NCBI GenBank assembly: GCA_022592435.1
Contig: JABYQS010000503.1
Coordinates: forward strand, 1-20,244
Direction: 5' to 3'
Source of the DNA: Cerioporus squamosus
Lineage: Eukaryota > Basidiomycota > Agaricomycetes > Polyporales > Polyporaceae
DNA: 20,244 nt
The translations under genes and the position numbers were made by a program. The notes below the pieces were generated by a model. It was not told the origin of the DNA and made no database searches. It worked only from the letters and a program-made list of their open reading frames with translations. Below, piece after piece: positions 1-8,340 of the stretch; within the stretch, counting starts at the first letter, position 1, and every line of letters begins with the position of its first letter.

Positions 1-1737
1 ATGATCAGAACGCTCCTGGCACGATCGATGATGCACGGAGCCATTCTACCATCTCAGTGTGCGACGTCTCTCTGTTCGAGTGGATGGGTTCGACTGACCT
101 GCAGACCGAATCGGAGGTCAGCACCTTGAGTTCAGGGAAGACTACGCGACTTACCTGTCTCCGGCTCGTGAGATGCTGTGCGTATATCAGAACCTGAGCC
201 GCCGCTAGCGCTGATGGAGTGCGTTAATGTCAAACGCTAGCTGCGGTTCCTTGTTCCGCGTACTGGGAGGATGACGACAGTAGCTACGAAAAGCCAGGGA
301 CCGCGTCCGAAGTGTAGCGGCTTCGGGTCATCCACAGTATACAGAATACAGAAGACCACTCACGAGTGCTAGCTATGTCGATGCGAACGCCGTGAGTGTA
401 TCATGGTGGTGATTCGGAGGATGAATCTAGCGAAGCTTTAAGTTTTGTTGAAGCTTTGAGAGTGAGGCGGGCGTTCAGAAGAGAGTAAGCGCTGACCAGT
501 CGGACCTCTGCTTTCACCTCGTCGTCCATGTTCTTCTCAGCAAACGGGATATACACAGCTCGCTCTCATACTCTCCTTGCTACTAGCAGAATGCGCACTT
601 ACGCCAGCGTCGACGCGATCATAGAGTGCCCGCAGGTTACACCTGCTTTGCGTTCGGGCTGTCAAGCTTCCAAGCTTCAAGACTCAAGCCCAATCCGCAG
701 TCGTTGGGTCTGCTTAAGCAGCTGGCCGAGCAGAGACAACCCAAGTGTCGCATGAGACAGTGACAATGAGATGTGGAACACGCGATGCTATTCTATTGTA
801 CGACGTACGTCCTTCCGTGATCTATCTCCTTTTCATTCGGCCTTGGTCCATGCCCATGCTCTTGAATCTTCTGCCTTCCGTTGGCCCATGCTCCTACCCG
901 TGTCAGGCCTCTCACGTCACGGGCCTGGTCGAGAACAAAGACAGTGCTATGACGAGGAGAGCATGTCGTAGCCTCACGAGCCACGAACGCTCCAGCTTCA
1001 GGACGCTGGGGCTCGATTGCACCTCTCTGATCATCGATATGGAAACAACCGAGGTCAAACCTTGCAAATTCCGTGCAGTAGTAGTACCCGAAGGGGTCAT
1101 GCGACGCTGAGGCAGAGCTACTGTGGGCGGAGTAGTACACATTGCCAGTATGTACAATCGTTGGAACAGGCTTGTAACAATTGACTCTGAGCCTGATTGG
1201 CGTTGTGTATAGTTAATATACATAAGTACTCCCTTGCACTCGGTCCCATGAGTTCCAGCGTCGTCTGCTCGCTGCTACGTACACCCGTGGAGGGACTCAG
1301 CGTGGTTGGCTAGACCGGCGAAGCCGGACGCGGACGCGGCGCAGGTCGAGCCGCTGGGTGGCGGGCTCGCTTGCGCCGCGATTTGCGGGTGTTGGAGGCT
1401 CCCTCTCTGCGAGTGTCTTGCGCAAGCGAGAAGGGCATGGCGGGTGGGGCAAAGCGAGTAGGTAGACTAGTAATAGCGAGTACGCTAGGGAGAACGAGGG
1501 AGCGTTCGGACCTCGTATGCGACGATGAAGGGCGAAGGCAAAACTTCGCGCGCTCGTCTGCTCCGCTGGACGCTGGGCGCCTGCCTCGCGGGCTCGGCCG
1601 GGCCCTCTCTAACGACTGTTCATGCATCAACATTCGTCGAACAAACACGGTCACTCGACATGATCACGGTCGGAGATATATAGTGTAGTCCAGTCGGCGA
1701 ATTCAAGCGCAAAGTATGGAGGAAGCAGTGGTGCGGC
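1..1737. other. Region with no confidently named gene
   Basis: No recognisable protein family or RNA gene is visible here. Three things stand out. On the plus strand, two overlapping open frames (about 3-128, then about 97-210) read like the 3' end of a gene entering from the left, but a frame change separates them. On the minus strand, a possible terminal exon (535-401, stop at 401-403) joins in phase to an upstream open stretch (683-603) through a plausible intron (602-536). From about 1300 to 1690 the sequence is GC-rich with short inverted repeats and no good coding frame. The region may hold gene remnants or genes too divergent to recognise. Confidence 0.5.
1366..1430. repeat. 11-base perfect inverted repeat in a GC-rich patch
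   Basis: CTCGCTTGCGC at 1366-1376 is the exact reverse complement of GCGCAAGCGAG at 1420-1430, with a 43-base loop. A second small hairpin (GCGAAG at 1532-1537, CTTCGC at 1544-1549) lies nearby. The arms are too short to be called transposon ends, and no flanking target duplication was seen. Function unknown. Confidence 0.35.
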
Positions 1738-4510
1738 TACAGAAGGTGATCGTCCACATCCTCCTCCGTCCCGACAGAAAGCGGCCGCTCAGCGTCCTCT
1801 TCATCTTGACTCTCTTCTAGATCAGACGATGCAGAACCACTGCTGGTCTTGCGCCTCTTCACAGCCGTTCTCTGTCTTCCTCCGAGTCTGTCGTGTCCTC
1901 CTCCCCGTCTTGTTCGCTTCCGTGGTCTTCGTCTTGTTTCCCGCGCGCCATCTCGCCTTCCTCGTCCGTGTAATCTTCATCCTCATCGTCCGGTCCGCTC
2001 CTGTCCTCCTATCCGTTGTGTCGTAAGTCATGCAGAGGAGAAAACCGTCGCATTTCGGGACAGCCACCCGCGTGTCCTTGAAGACGTCCTCACATTGTCC
2101 ACGAACCATATGACGGGGTCTCCCTGCTCATCGAGTGCGTTGCCCAAGAGGTAACTCACCAAGAGCTGCAAGAGCTCCTCGTGGTCACATAAAGTGAGCC
2201 GAGAAGCCCGGGCCTTCTCCTCGCTCGGTGGTTCCTCGAGCTTGGGCTTCACGTCTTGGACCCGTTCGCGTTTCTTGAATCGTTTTCAGCAGTTCTGCAT
2301 GCGCCTGCAGATCCGGGTGCACCTGCCTCTCGGGTCGCGGAGTCCTCAACTCCACGGGAGGTGAGACTCGCGGTGGCGAAGGAGGATCATATCGATCGCG
2401 GAGGGCTTCGACATCGACTGCGGAGTAATGTTCTCGGCATAGCTCGTGGATGCTGATGAGAAGCTTGTGGAGGGTTGGGTTCCAATAGCGGACGTTCAGG
2501 GGCGGGGACTTGCTCGTCATATGGAAGAGCTTGCTGCCTCCACCGATACACGCGCCATCGGACTTGCGTATGTACGCGTCGTCATAGACCCTCTTTACGA
2601 AAAGTTCTGGAGAGATGCCCTGGTTTTGTGGAAGCGGAGAACGCAGTAGTGGTAGACGTGAATGAAGGATTCGATGTCGTCTGACAGCTCGTACGGCCTA
2701 TTGGGGAATTGCAGGGATAACGCAGAGCGGAAGAGCCAGGTTCCCTGTCAATGTCCAACCACTCGTGAGCGCATGTCACTCATCAACAAAATGTACTTGA
2801 AAACATACCGCAGGATCTGGCGTCCCTCGCTTTTGATCAAGCTCGACCTGCTCCTTGTCCTTACACAGGTCCCAGTCGCAGAGCATACCGCGGCGCTCTA
2901 CTTGTCCGCGACCGTCCTCATAGATCAGGATGTTGTTCGGGCTGATATCATGGTGCAGAATACCAGCCTTTTCCCAGGCTTCTCGATGAGCTGCAGAGAA
3001 CGGTGAGCAGCGCGTCCGCATGAGAGCGCATGGAACATACCAATAAGAGCGTACCACATAATCAGAGTGAATTCTCTGAAGTGACTGAAATCTGTCAGGG
3101 GTCGGCAGACCTCTTTGATCAGAAGGCGGTAATGCCCGACCGCGGCCCGTGAGCGATTGACCACCGTTTGAGTCCTCGTAACTTGCCACGAGCCATCTGA
3201 GCCGCGGACGTCCTCGTATCCCAAGCACGTCAGGACATACGCGACGCCGGCGCCATTCAATCGTTCGTATATCTCGTGCTCGGGTCGCGCGTGATCGATG
3301 TCGGGCCGCCAGCAGTCCTTAATGAAGCGAACTGTCCTCCCTTCTATGTCGTATGCCAGGAAGCCCTGCGTACAACGGCCCTGCAGAGATGGCTTGGAAA
3401 ACATGGGACGGCCGACGACGTATCTCCGGCCGCACATTGTGAGCTCGTACGCAGGCCAACGGCCCGATGTCGCAAGCGAAGGGTATTCCGGGTCGACGGA
3501 GAGCGCATGGTAGATCTGCTCCTCCACATAGTCACTGGGAGCGTCCGGGGCGTACGCAAGCATCGACCTCACGTCCACAGGGTTTGCTAGGACGGCCGTC
3601 GGGTCTAACCCGAGCTGCTCTCGAGACATGCGAGCGATCCGCCAGAAGAAGGTATGGAGTGCGGTGTGTTGACGAGTGCCATACTTGAACGGCTCGGAAA
3701 CGAGGGTGTATGCGCGGTCGAAGTATAGGATGCGTGCCTGGCGACGGAGGACGTAGAGGGCGTATATGTGAATACGATGATGGCGAGTGAATAGTTGCCC
3801 GACGTGCTTCGTGATACGTTTGAGTGCTTCGGTCCCATGGTCGGTCCTCTCCAGGTGGTGAGTACGCTCGTCGTCGAAGGTGAAGGCGCAGTCCCAGTCC
3901 TCGACCTTGACTTCGATCGGAACTACGAGCTCAGCCCATGACTCGGATTGTTCGTTCTGTTGCTCGTGGGTCTCGCTTTCGACCGCATGAAGCACGGCGG
4001 GGTCTTCCTTCGTGCCGACCGGGGCATGAGACGTGAGCTCCACGTTGATGAAGACGCCGCCGGCCGGATACAGGCGTGTCTTGCGCGCTGAGTAGCGGCC
4101 GTCGTCTATCTTCAAACTAGCTGACCGACGACGTATGGCATGCGTTACTATTGTCGGGGCTGAAGACTGATCTTTCGATGCCGCCTCTGCGATAGAATGG
4201 GAGATCTTGCACTATCATGCAAACTGTGAGCTTACCGGTCTCGAAGACCCCATCTTCAATTAAGAGGAACGGTACTCACTATCTCGTCAGTGAACTTCCC
4301 TTTCCTAGGCGGTGGTTTGTACCAGTCAATCCCAGCACGCTTTCGCTTCACGCTGCGCGTTCCAATCCGAGGCTTCGCAGTGGCAACTTCTTTCCTGTAA
4401 TACGCCCGTTCCAGAATCTCTTCGGGAGGGTCGTCGCCAGGAATGCAGACGTTGAACATTGTCTGAAGAGAGACCTCCTTGATCTTCCTCGCAATGCCAT
4501 CGAGATCCAT
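1738..4510 (-). pseudogene. FunK1 fungal protein kinase, copy 1; last exon frameshifted
   Basis: This is the most downstream of three tandem FunK1 kinase genes. Exons 1-3 are intact: 4510-4280, 4211-3041 and 2990-2809, with introns of 68, 50 and 64 bases in phases 0, 1 and 0, as in the sister copies. They encode the family N-terminal region (SWAELVVPIEVKV), the beta-3 lysine motif RFIKDCWR, a catalytic loop [10 protein letters not shown] (Asp about residue 482; HRD changed to HHD) and CDWDLCK where DFG would be. Exon 4 starts at 2744 (GTWLFRSALSLQFP). Homology to copies 2 and 3 continues to a stop at 1738-1740, but only by changing frame near 2612, 2290, 2100, 2010 and 1867. Read literally, translation stops at TAA 2597-2595, giving about 577 residues: the catalytic core without the nuclear-type tail. 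It is a pseudogene or a truncated kinase. Assembly indels are possible but unlikely, as the sister exons are clean. Confidence 0.85.
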
Positions 4511-4775
4511 GAGTAGAGTACTACACGTCCTTGCCGTGACGCAGTTCGCGGACTCCCACGCAGTGGTGTTGGATGAAGCTGTGGCTGGTTGTGTGGCCTT
4601 GTGCGCTGCGACGTAGGGTGTCAGAGCGGCCGTGGACTCGACAGCCTCACGGAAGTCGTGATACCTGTGTGGACAGACGGAGGGTGGTTGCAGCCACGAC
4701 TTCCTTGACTGCGGGTGCGAGCGAGTTTGAGGCTTGGTAGAAGCGGCGCTGATTGTGATTGCTCAAACACGCGAC

Positions 4776-4789
4776 GGTCAATGGTCTGT
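4776..4789. promoter_or_regulatory. Shared promoter block GGTCAAYGGTCTGT, copy 1
   Basis: GGTCAATGGTCTGT here and GGTCAACGGTCTGT at 7923-7936 differ at one base. Each sits about 100 bases from the CACGTG box, on its start-codon side. The matching order and spacing suggest inherited promoter sequence; the binding factor is unknown. Confidence 0.4.
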
Positions 4790-4891
4790 GATATGAGCAA
4801 AGTGCGCCAATGAGGAAGAGCAAGGTGTCGAAGTGGTTCCAGTTCAAGTTGAGTTGACGCTCAACCGCGTACTTTACATGTTCAAAAATCA

Positions 4892-4899
4892 CACGTGAC
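4892..4899. promoter_or_regulatory. CACGTG E-box, FunK1 copy 1 promoter
   Basis: CACGTGAC (GTCACGTG on the gene strand) lies about 382 bases before the copy 1 start. The palindromic core is the classic site of fungal bHLH factors of the Cbf1/Pho4 type. The same core occurs at a similar distance before copies 2 and 3, which makes a functional site more likely than a single match would. Confidence 0.45.
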
Positions 4900-4952
4900 A
4901 AGATGCATGGACGAGACAACGACTCGGACAACGCTCAGCTTGAATTTGGAGA

Positions 4953-7637
4953 CTACAACGCAGATACAAACCAATCCCAATCAAGTCCAAAATCTGGGGG
5001 GGCACCATTGCCTACGGGCGGCGCGCCTTCCACAGAGTCCCCCGAATCCGACTGCGGATCATCAAGTCTGAGAGACCGCTCGACCTCCTCCTCCTCCTCC
5101 TCCCGGCTCTCCTCTAGACCTGGAAGCGGGGAACCATCGCTCCCCTTGCGCTTCTTCGCAGGTCGTTCATCTTCGTCTTGACTGTATCCGTATTCGCGAC
5201 TCGGGTACGACGACGAGAAGTTGTTGTTCTTGCGTGGAGCCACCCTCGTGCCTTCGAACAGGTCCTTGCATTTGGTGCTCGTCTTCGGCCATCGTATCAC
5301 CTTACCCGTCTTGTCCTTGACACCCGATACGTAGCGCACGAAGAGGTCGAAGAGCGCCTCATGGTCGCGCAGCAAGGGTTTGGCTGCCACGCTGCTTTGG
5401 GTTGCGAAAGGCTGGGTCGACTCCACCTCCGGCGAATCTTCCGAACGCGGCCGCTTGACGAATCTAGCATAGCATGTCTCGGCTTCTTCCTCGAAGTCCA
5501 CCGGACGCTCTAGGGGAGGATCGTATATCTGGCGAAGGCGGTCAACATCGATCGTGGAGTAGTGTTGGGAACATAGCGTGGCGATGTCGACGAGCAAGTG
5601 GTTGAGGGTGGGGTTGTTGAAAACTACCATAGGCGGGTCCGAGGATCGCATCAGCTTGAGCTTGCTCGTGCCGCCGATGTGCGCGCCATCCGATTCGCGC
5701 ACCCGTACGGCATTGTAGGTGAACTCCACATGGCTTGTCAGATCCCAAATGTTGGTCTCGTGAAAGCGGAGGACACAGTAGTGGTAGACGTGGATGAACG
5801 ACTCGATGTCGTCCGACAGCTCGTAGGGCCTCTTGGGAAACTGCAAGGACAATGCAGAGCGGAAGAGCCAAGTTCCCTGAACAATGGACCATGAGTGCAT
5901 GTCAGACTTGGTCAGAAAACAGAGAGTACCGTAGGATCTGGTGTGCCTCTCGTTTGATCGAGCTCAACCTGCTTCCGGTCCTTGCATAAGTCCCAGTCGC
6001 AGAGCATACCAATTCGTTCCACCCGTTCACGACCGTCCTCGTAGATCAGGATATTGTTCACGCTAACATCATGGTGCAGGATACCAGCGTTCTCCCAGGC
6101 TTCGCGATGAGCTGCAGCGAAATGTCAGTACGGTATACACATGAGACTGCATGATACATACCAATGAGGGCGTCACACATGATCATTGTGAACTCTTTGA
6201 AGTTACTGAGGTCGGTCAGCGGTCGACAGACCTCTTTGATCAGGAGGCGATAATGCCCAAAAACCCGTGAGCGACTCGGATTCACGACCGTGTGACTGCT
6301 TGTAATCTGCCAGGAGCCATCCGATCTACGGACGTCCTCGTGTCCCAAGCACGTCAGGACATACCCGACGCCGGCGGCATTCAGTCGCTCGTACACTTCG
6401 TGCTCTGGCCGCACCCGGTCTAGATCAAGTCGCCATGAGTCCTTCATGAACCTGACGGCCTTGTCGTCGACATCGTAAGCGAGAAAGCCCCGAGTGCACC
6501 GGCCGTGGAGTCCGGGGCCAGCGAACAATGGACGGGCGATGATGTACCGCTTGCCACACAACGTCAGCTGGTACGGAGGCCACTGGCACGGGCGAGAGAG
6601 AGAGCTGGCTTCCGGGAGCGTCGGGTTGACGGAGAGTGCGTGGTAGATTTGCTTCTCGATGTAATCGGTGGGAGCAAGGTGGGCGTACGCGAGCATAGCC
6701 CTCACATCGTGTGGACTGGCAGGGACGACGGTCGCGTCGAAACCCAGCTGCTCGCGAGACATACGCGCGATGCGCCAGAAGAAGGTTGGGAGGGTGGAAT
6801 TATCGCGAGCGCCGTAGGTGAAGGGTTCGGAGACGAGCGTGCCTCCACGATCACAGTAGAGGATGCGCGCCTGACGACGAAAGAGGTAGAGAGAGTAGAT
6901 GTGCGTGCGGTGATGGCGAGCGAATAGCTGTCCCATGTGTTGCAGGGCCCGTTCAAGGGCCATAGCGCCGCTTCTTGTTCTGTGCAGGTAGTGTACGCGC
7001 TGGTCCTCGAAGGCGAATGCACAGTCGTGGCCGTCGACAGTGACCTCGATGGGAATCACAAGGTCAGACCACGAGGAATGTCCGACGCACTTCTTGCGAG
7101 CGTTCCGAATCTCCGTAATGCCAAGCTTCGAAGCTTCTTCATCCTTATCAAGGAGAACATCGGGGGTTGTGTGCTCCGCGTTGAGGAAGACCCCTCCGGC
7201 TGGTAAGATTGGTCTCTTGCGGGCTGAGTTACTGCGGTCCGTTTCGTATTCTACCGAGCGACTCGCCATCTCGTGAGTGACGAGCCTTGGTGCCGAGGGC
7301 CCCAACTTGGATGCCACCTCCGTGACGGAGTTGGCGATTTCGCGCTATAGCGTAATAAGCGTGAGCAGAGGAACTCGAGGATGTCCGGACTACTCACAAT
7401 TCCCATAATAATCCTCCACTTCGACAGATGGCTCTCGGCGCCACTTCGCAGTGCAGAACATTCCCGTGTGTCACTGCTGCTCCGAGTCAACCTCGCGTCG
7501 GGGTCGGCTGTCCAAGCACCCATGAGGTGCACCCTCTCCAGTAGGTCTACCGGAGGGTCGTCGCCAGGAATGTACGCGTCGAACATCGCCCTGAGAGGTA
7601 TCTCACTCATGTTTTTCACAACGTCATCGAGGTCCAT
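4953..7637 (-). CDS. FunK1 fungal protein kinase, copy 2
   Basis: Likely serine/threonine kinase of the fungal FunK1 family, expanded in Agaricomycetes; substrates unknown. Exons: 7637-7398, 7344-6162, 6111-5930 and 5876-4953, with introns of 53, 50 and 53 bases. All phases agree and give 842 residues. The start is the ATG opening MDLDDVVKNMSEI, matching copy 1. Visible parts: family N-terminal region (SSWSDLVIPIEVTV, residues about 170-183), beta-3 lysine in RFMKDSWR (about 381), Glu in RPEHEVYERL, catalytic loop ILHHDVSVNN (Asp about 489), CDWDLCK (about 512-518), then GTWLFRSALSLQFP and DDIESFIHVYHY of the activation segment and C-lobe. The last 130 or so residues are low-complexity, with a PAKKRK nuclear-localisation-like motif and a poly-Glu run. 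Arg of HRD is replaced by His, so activity may be altered. Family call is strong; catalysis is inferred. Confidence 0.9.
5084..5104. repeat. CTC trinucleotide run coding poly-Glu in copy 2
   Basis: A perfect CTC run in the last exon encodes a six-Glu stretch on the minus strand. The matching place in copy 3 (about 8454-8477) is longer by one triplet and interrupted by CTT, giving EEEKEEE. The length change keeps the frame, as expected of replication slippage in a low-complexity tail. Confidence 0.7.
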
Positions 7638-7922
7638 GGTGGGTACAGTTCAAGTTGAAAGTCCTAGAGTGAGTTCGACGTTGCTCGGGCTTCGTGCGGA
7701 TTACGTCGTGTAGTTCGGCGCAATCCTGTGTGCGTGACATATCAGTACAGTCAAGTAATAGCAGCGTAATTGAGACCAGACCAAAGGCGTACTTCGGTGG
7801 TTGCAACTTCAGAACTTCGCCGAGTCGGAGGACTCCTTGGGAATGACTGACTGAAGCAGCGCGAGAAGTGATCAGTACAGGTGACGCGTCGAGCAAGGCT
7901 CGTCACTCAATACTCACTCACT

Positions 7923-7936
7923 GGTCAACGGTCTGT
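7923..7936. promoter_or_regulatory. Shared promoter block GGTCAAYGGTCTGT, copy 2
   Basis: GGTCAACGGTCTGT is the partner of 4776-4789, one base different. It lies 99 bases from the CACGTG box, against 103 in the copy 1 promoter. It is probably inherited promoter sequence. Confidence 0.4.
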
Positions 7937-8034
7937 TGCACTTGTAGCTAGTGTGAGTAACGGCCAGCTGTTCCTCGAGGTGGTTCAGGTTCAAGCTCAA
8001 GTCCAAACCTCCATTGACGCTCTCTACGAATAGG

Positions 8035-8042
8035 CACGTGAC
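8035..8042. promoter_or_regulatory. CACGTG E-box, FunK1 copy 2 promoter
   Basis: CACGTGAC, identical over eight bases to the copy 1 site, lies about 398 bases before the copy 2 start. A bHLH-type regulator is inferred from the core palindrome and the repeated placement. Confidence 0.45.
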
Positions 8043-8340
8043 GTACTAACGGACGGGAAAGCATTCAATGTTCAGTTGTCTCCCCTAGGCAGACGATTGA
8101 CGGGTCTATTGTAAGGGGGAGGGACGACAATATTCAGCGACTGCAGCAGCAAACATATACCCATAGGCCACTTTGCATGCACCAGGCGATGATAAGTAAG
8201 TCTAGACTACATAGTCCCGCCTCTTACAACTTCGTCCTCGCGTATCGCCCCGAGTCGATACAGAATGGATGCGTGCATGCAGTCCATCATGATGTCGGGC
8301 ACAGCAACCGTTGAATGCAAAAGCCATATTGTAATACAAA

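Larger units (their letters stand above)
4511..4952. promoter_or_regulatory. Promoter spacer of FunK1 copy 1
   Basis: This 442-base spacer lies between the stop of copy 2 and the start of copy 1. It resembles the spacer before copy 2 in three ordered blocks: GGTCAATGGTCTGT (4776-4789), AGTTCAAGTTGAG (4841-4853) and CACGTGAC (4892-4899). No TATA box is obvious near the start codon. A 94-codon minus-strand open frame (4647-4931) overlaps these blocks and shows no family similarity, so I do not call it a gene. Confidence 0.5.
7638..8340. promoter_or_regulatory. Promoter spacer of FunK1 copy 2
   Basis: This 703-base spacer lies between the copy 3 stop and the copy 2 start. From the start codon outward it holds AGTTCAAGTTGAA (7647-7659, ten bases before the ATG), GGTCAACGGTCTGT (7923-7936), GGTTCAAGCTCAAG (7988-8001) and CACGTGAC (8035-8042). 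The last three match the copy 1 promoter in order and spacing. From 8043 to 8340 I see nothing beyond the 3' flank of copy 3. A 90-codon minus-strand open frame (7624-7896) overlaps the copy 2 start and is judged spurious. Confidence 0.5.

Noticed and set aside
88..105. GGTTCGA, resembling a tRNA B box
   Set aside because: No matching A box, acceptor stem or cloverleaf could be found around it.
1532..1549. Six-base hairpin GCGAAG/CTTCGC
   Set aside because: Short stem in GC-rich sequence, with no associated gene end or other support as a terminator.
4647..4931. 94-codon minus-strand open frame between copies 2 and 1
   Set aside because: Overlaps the shared promoter blocks and has no counterpart protein in the matching spacer before copy 2.
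6505..6927. 140-codon plus-strand open frame
   Set aside because: Lies wholly antisense to the conserved exon 2 of FunK1 copy 2.
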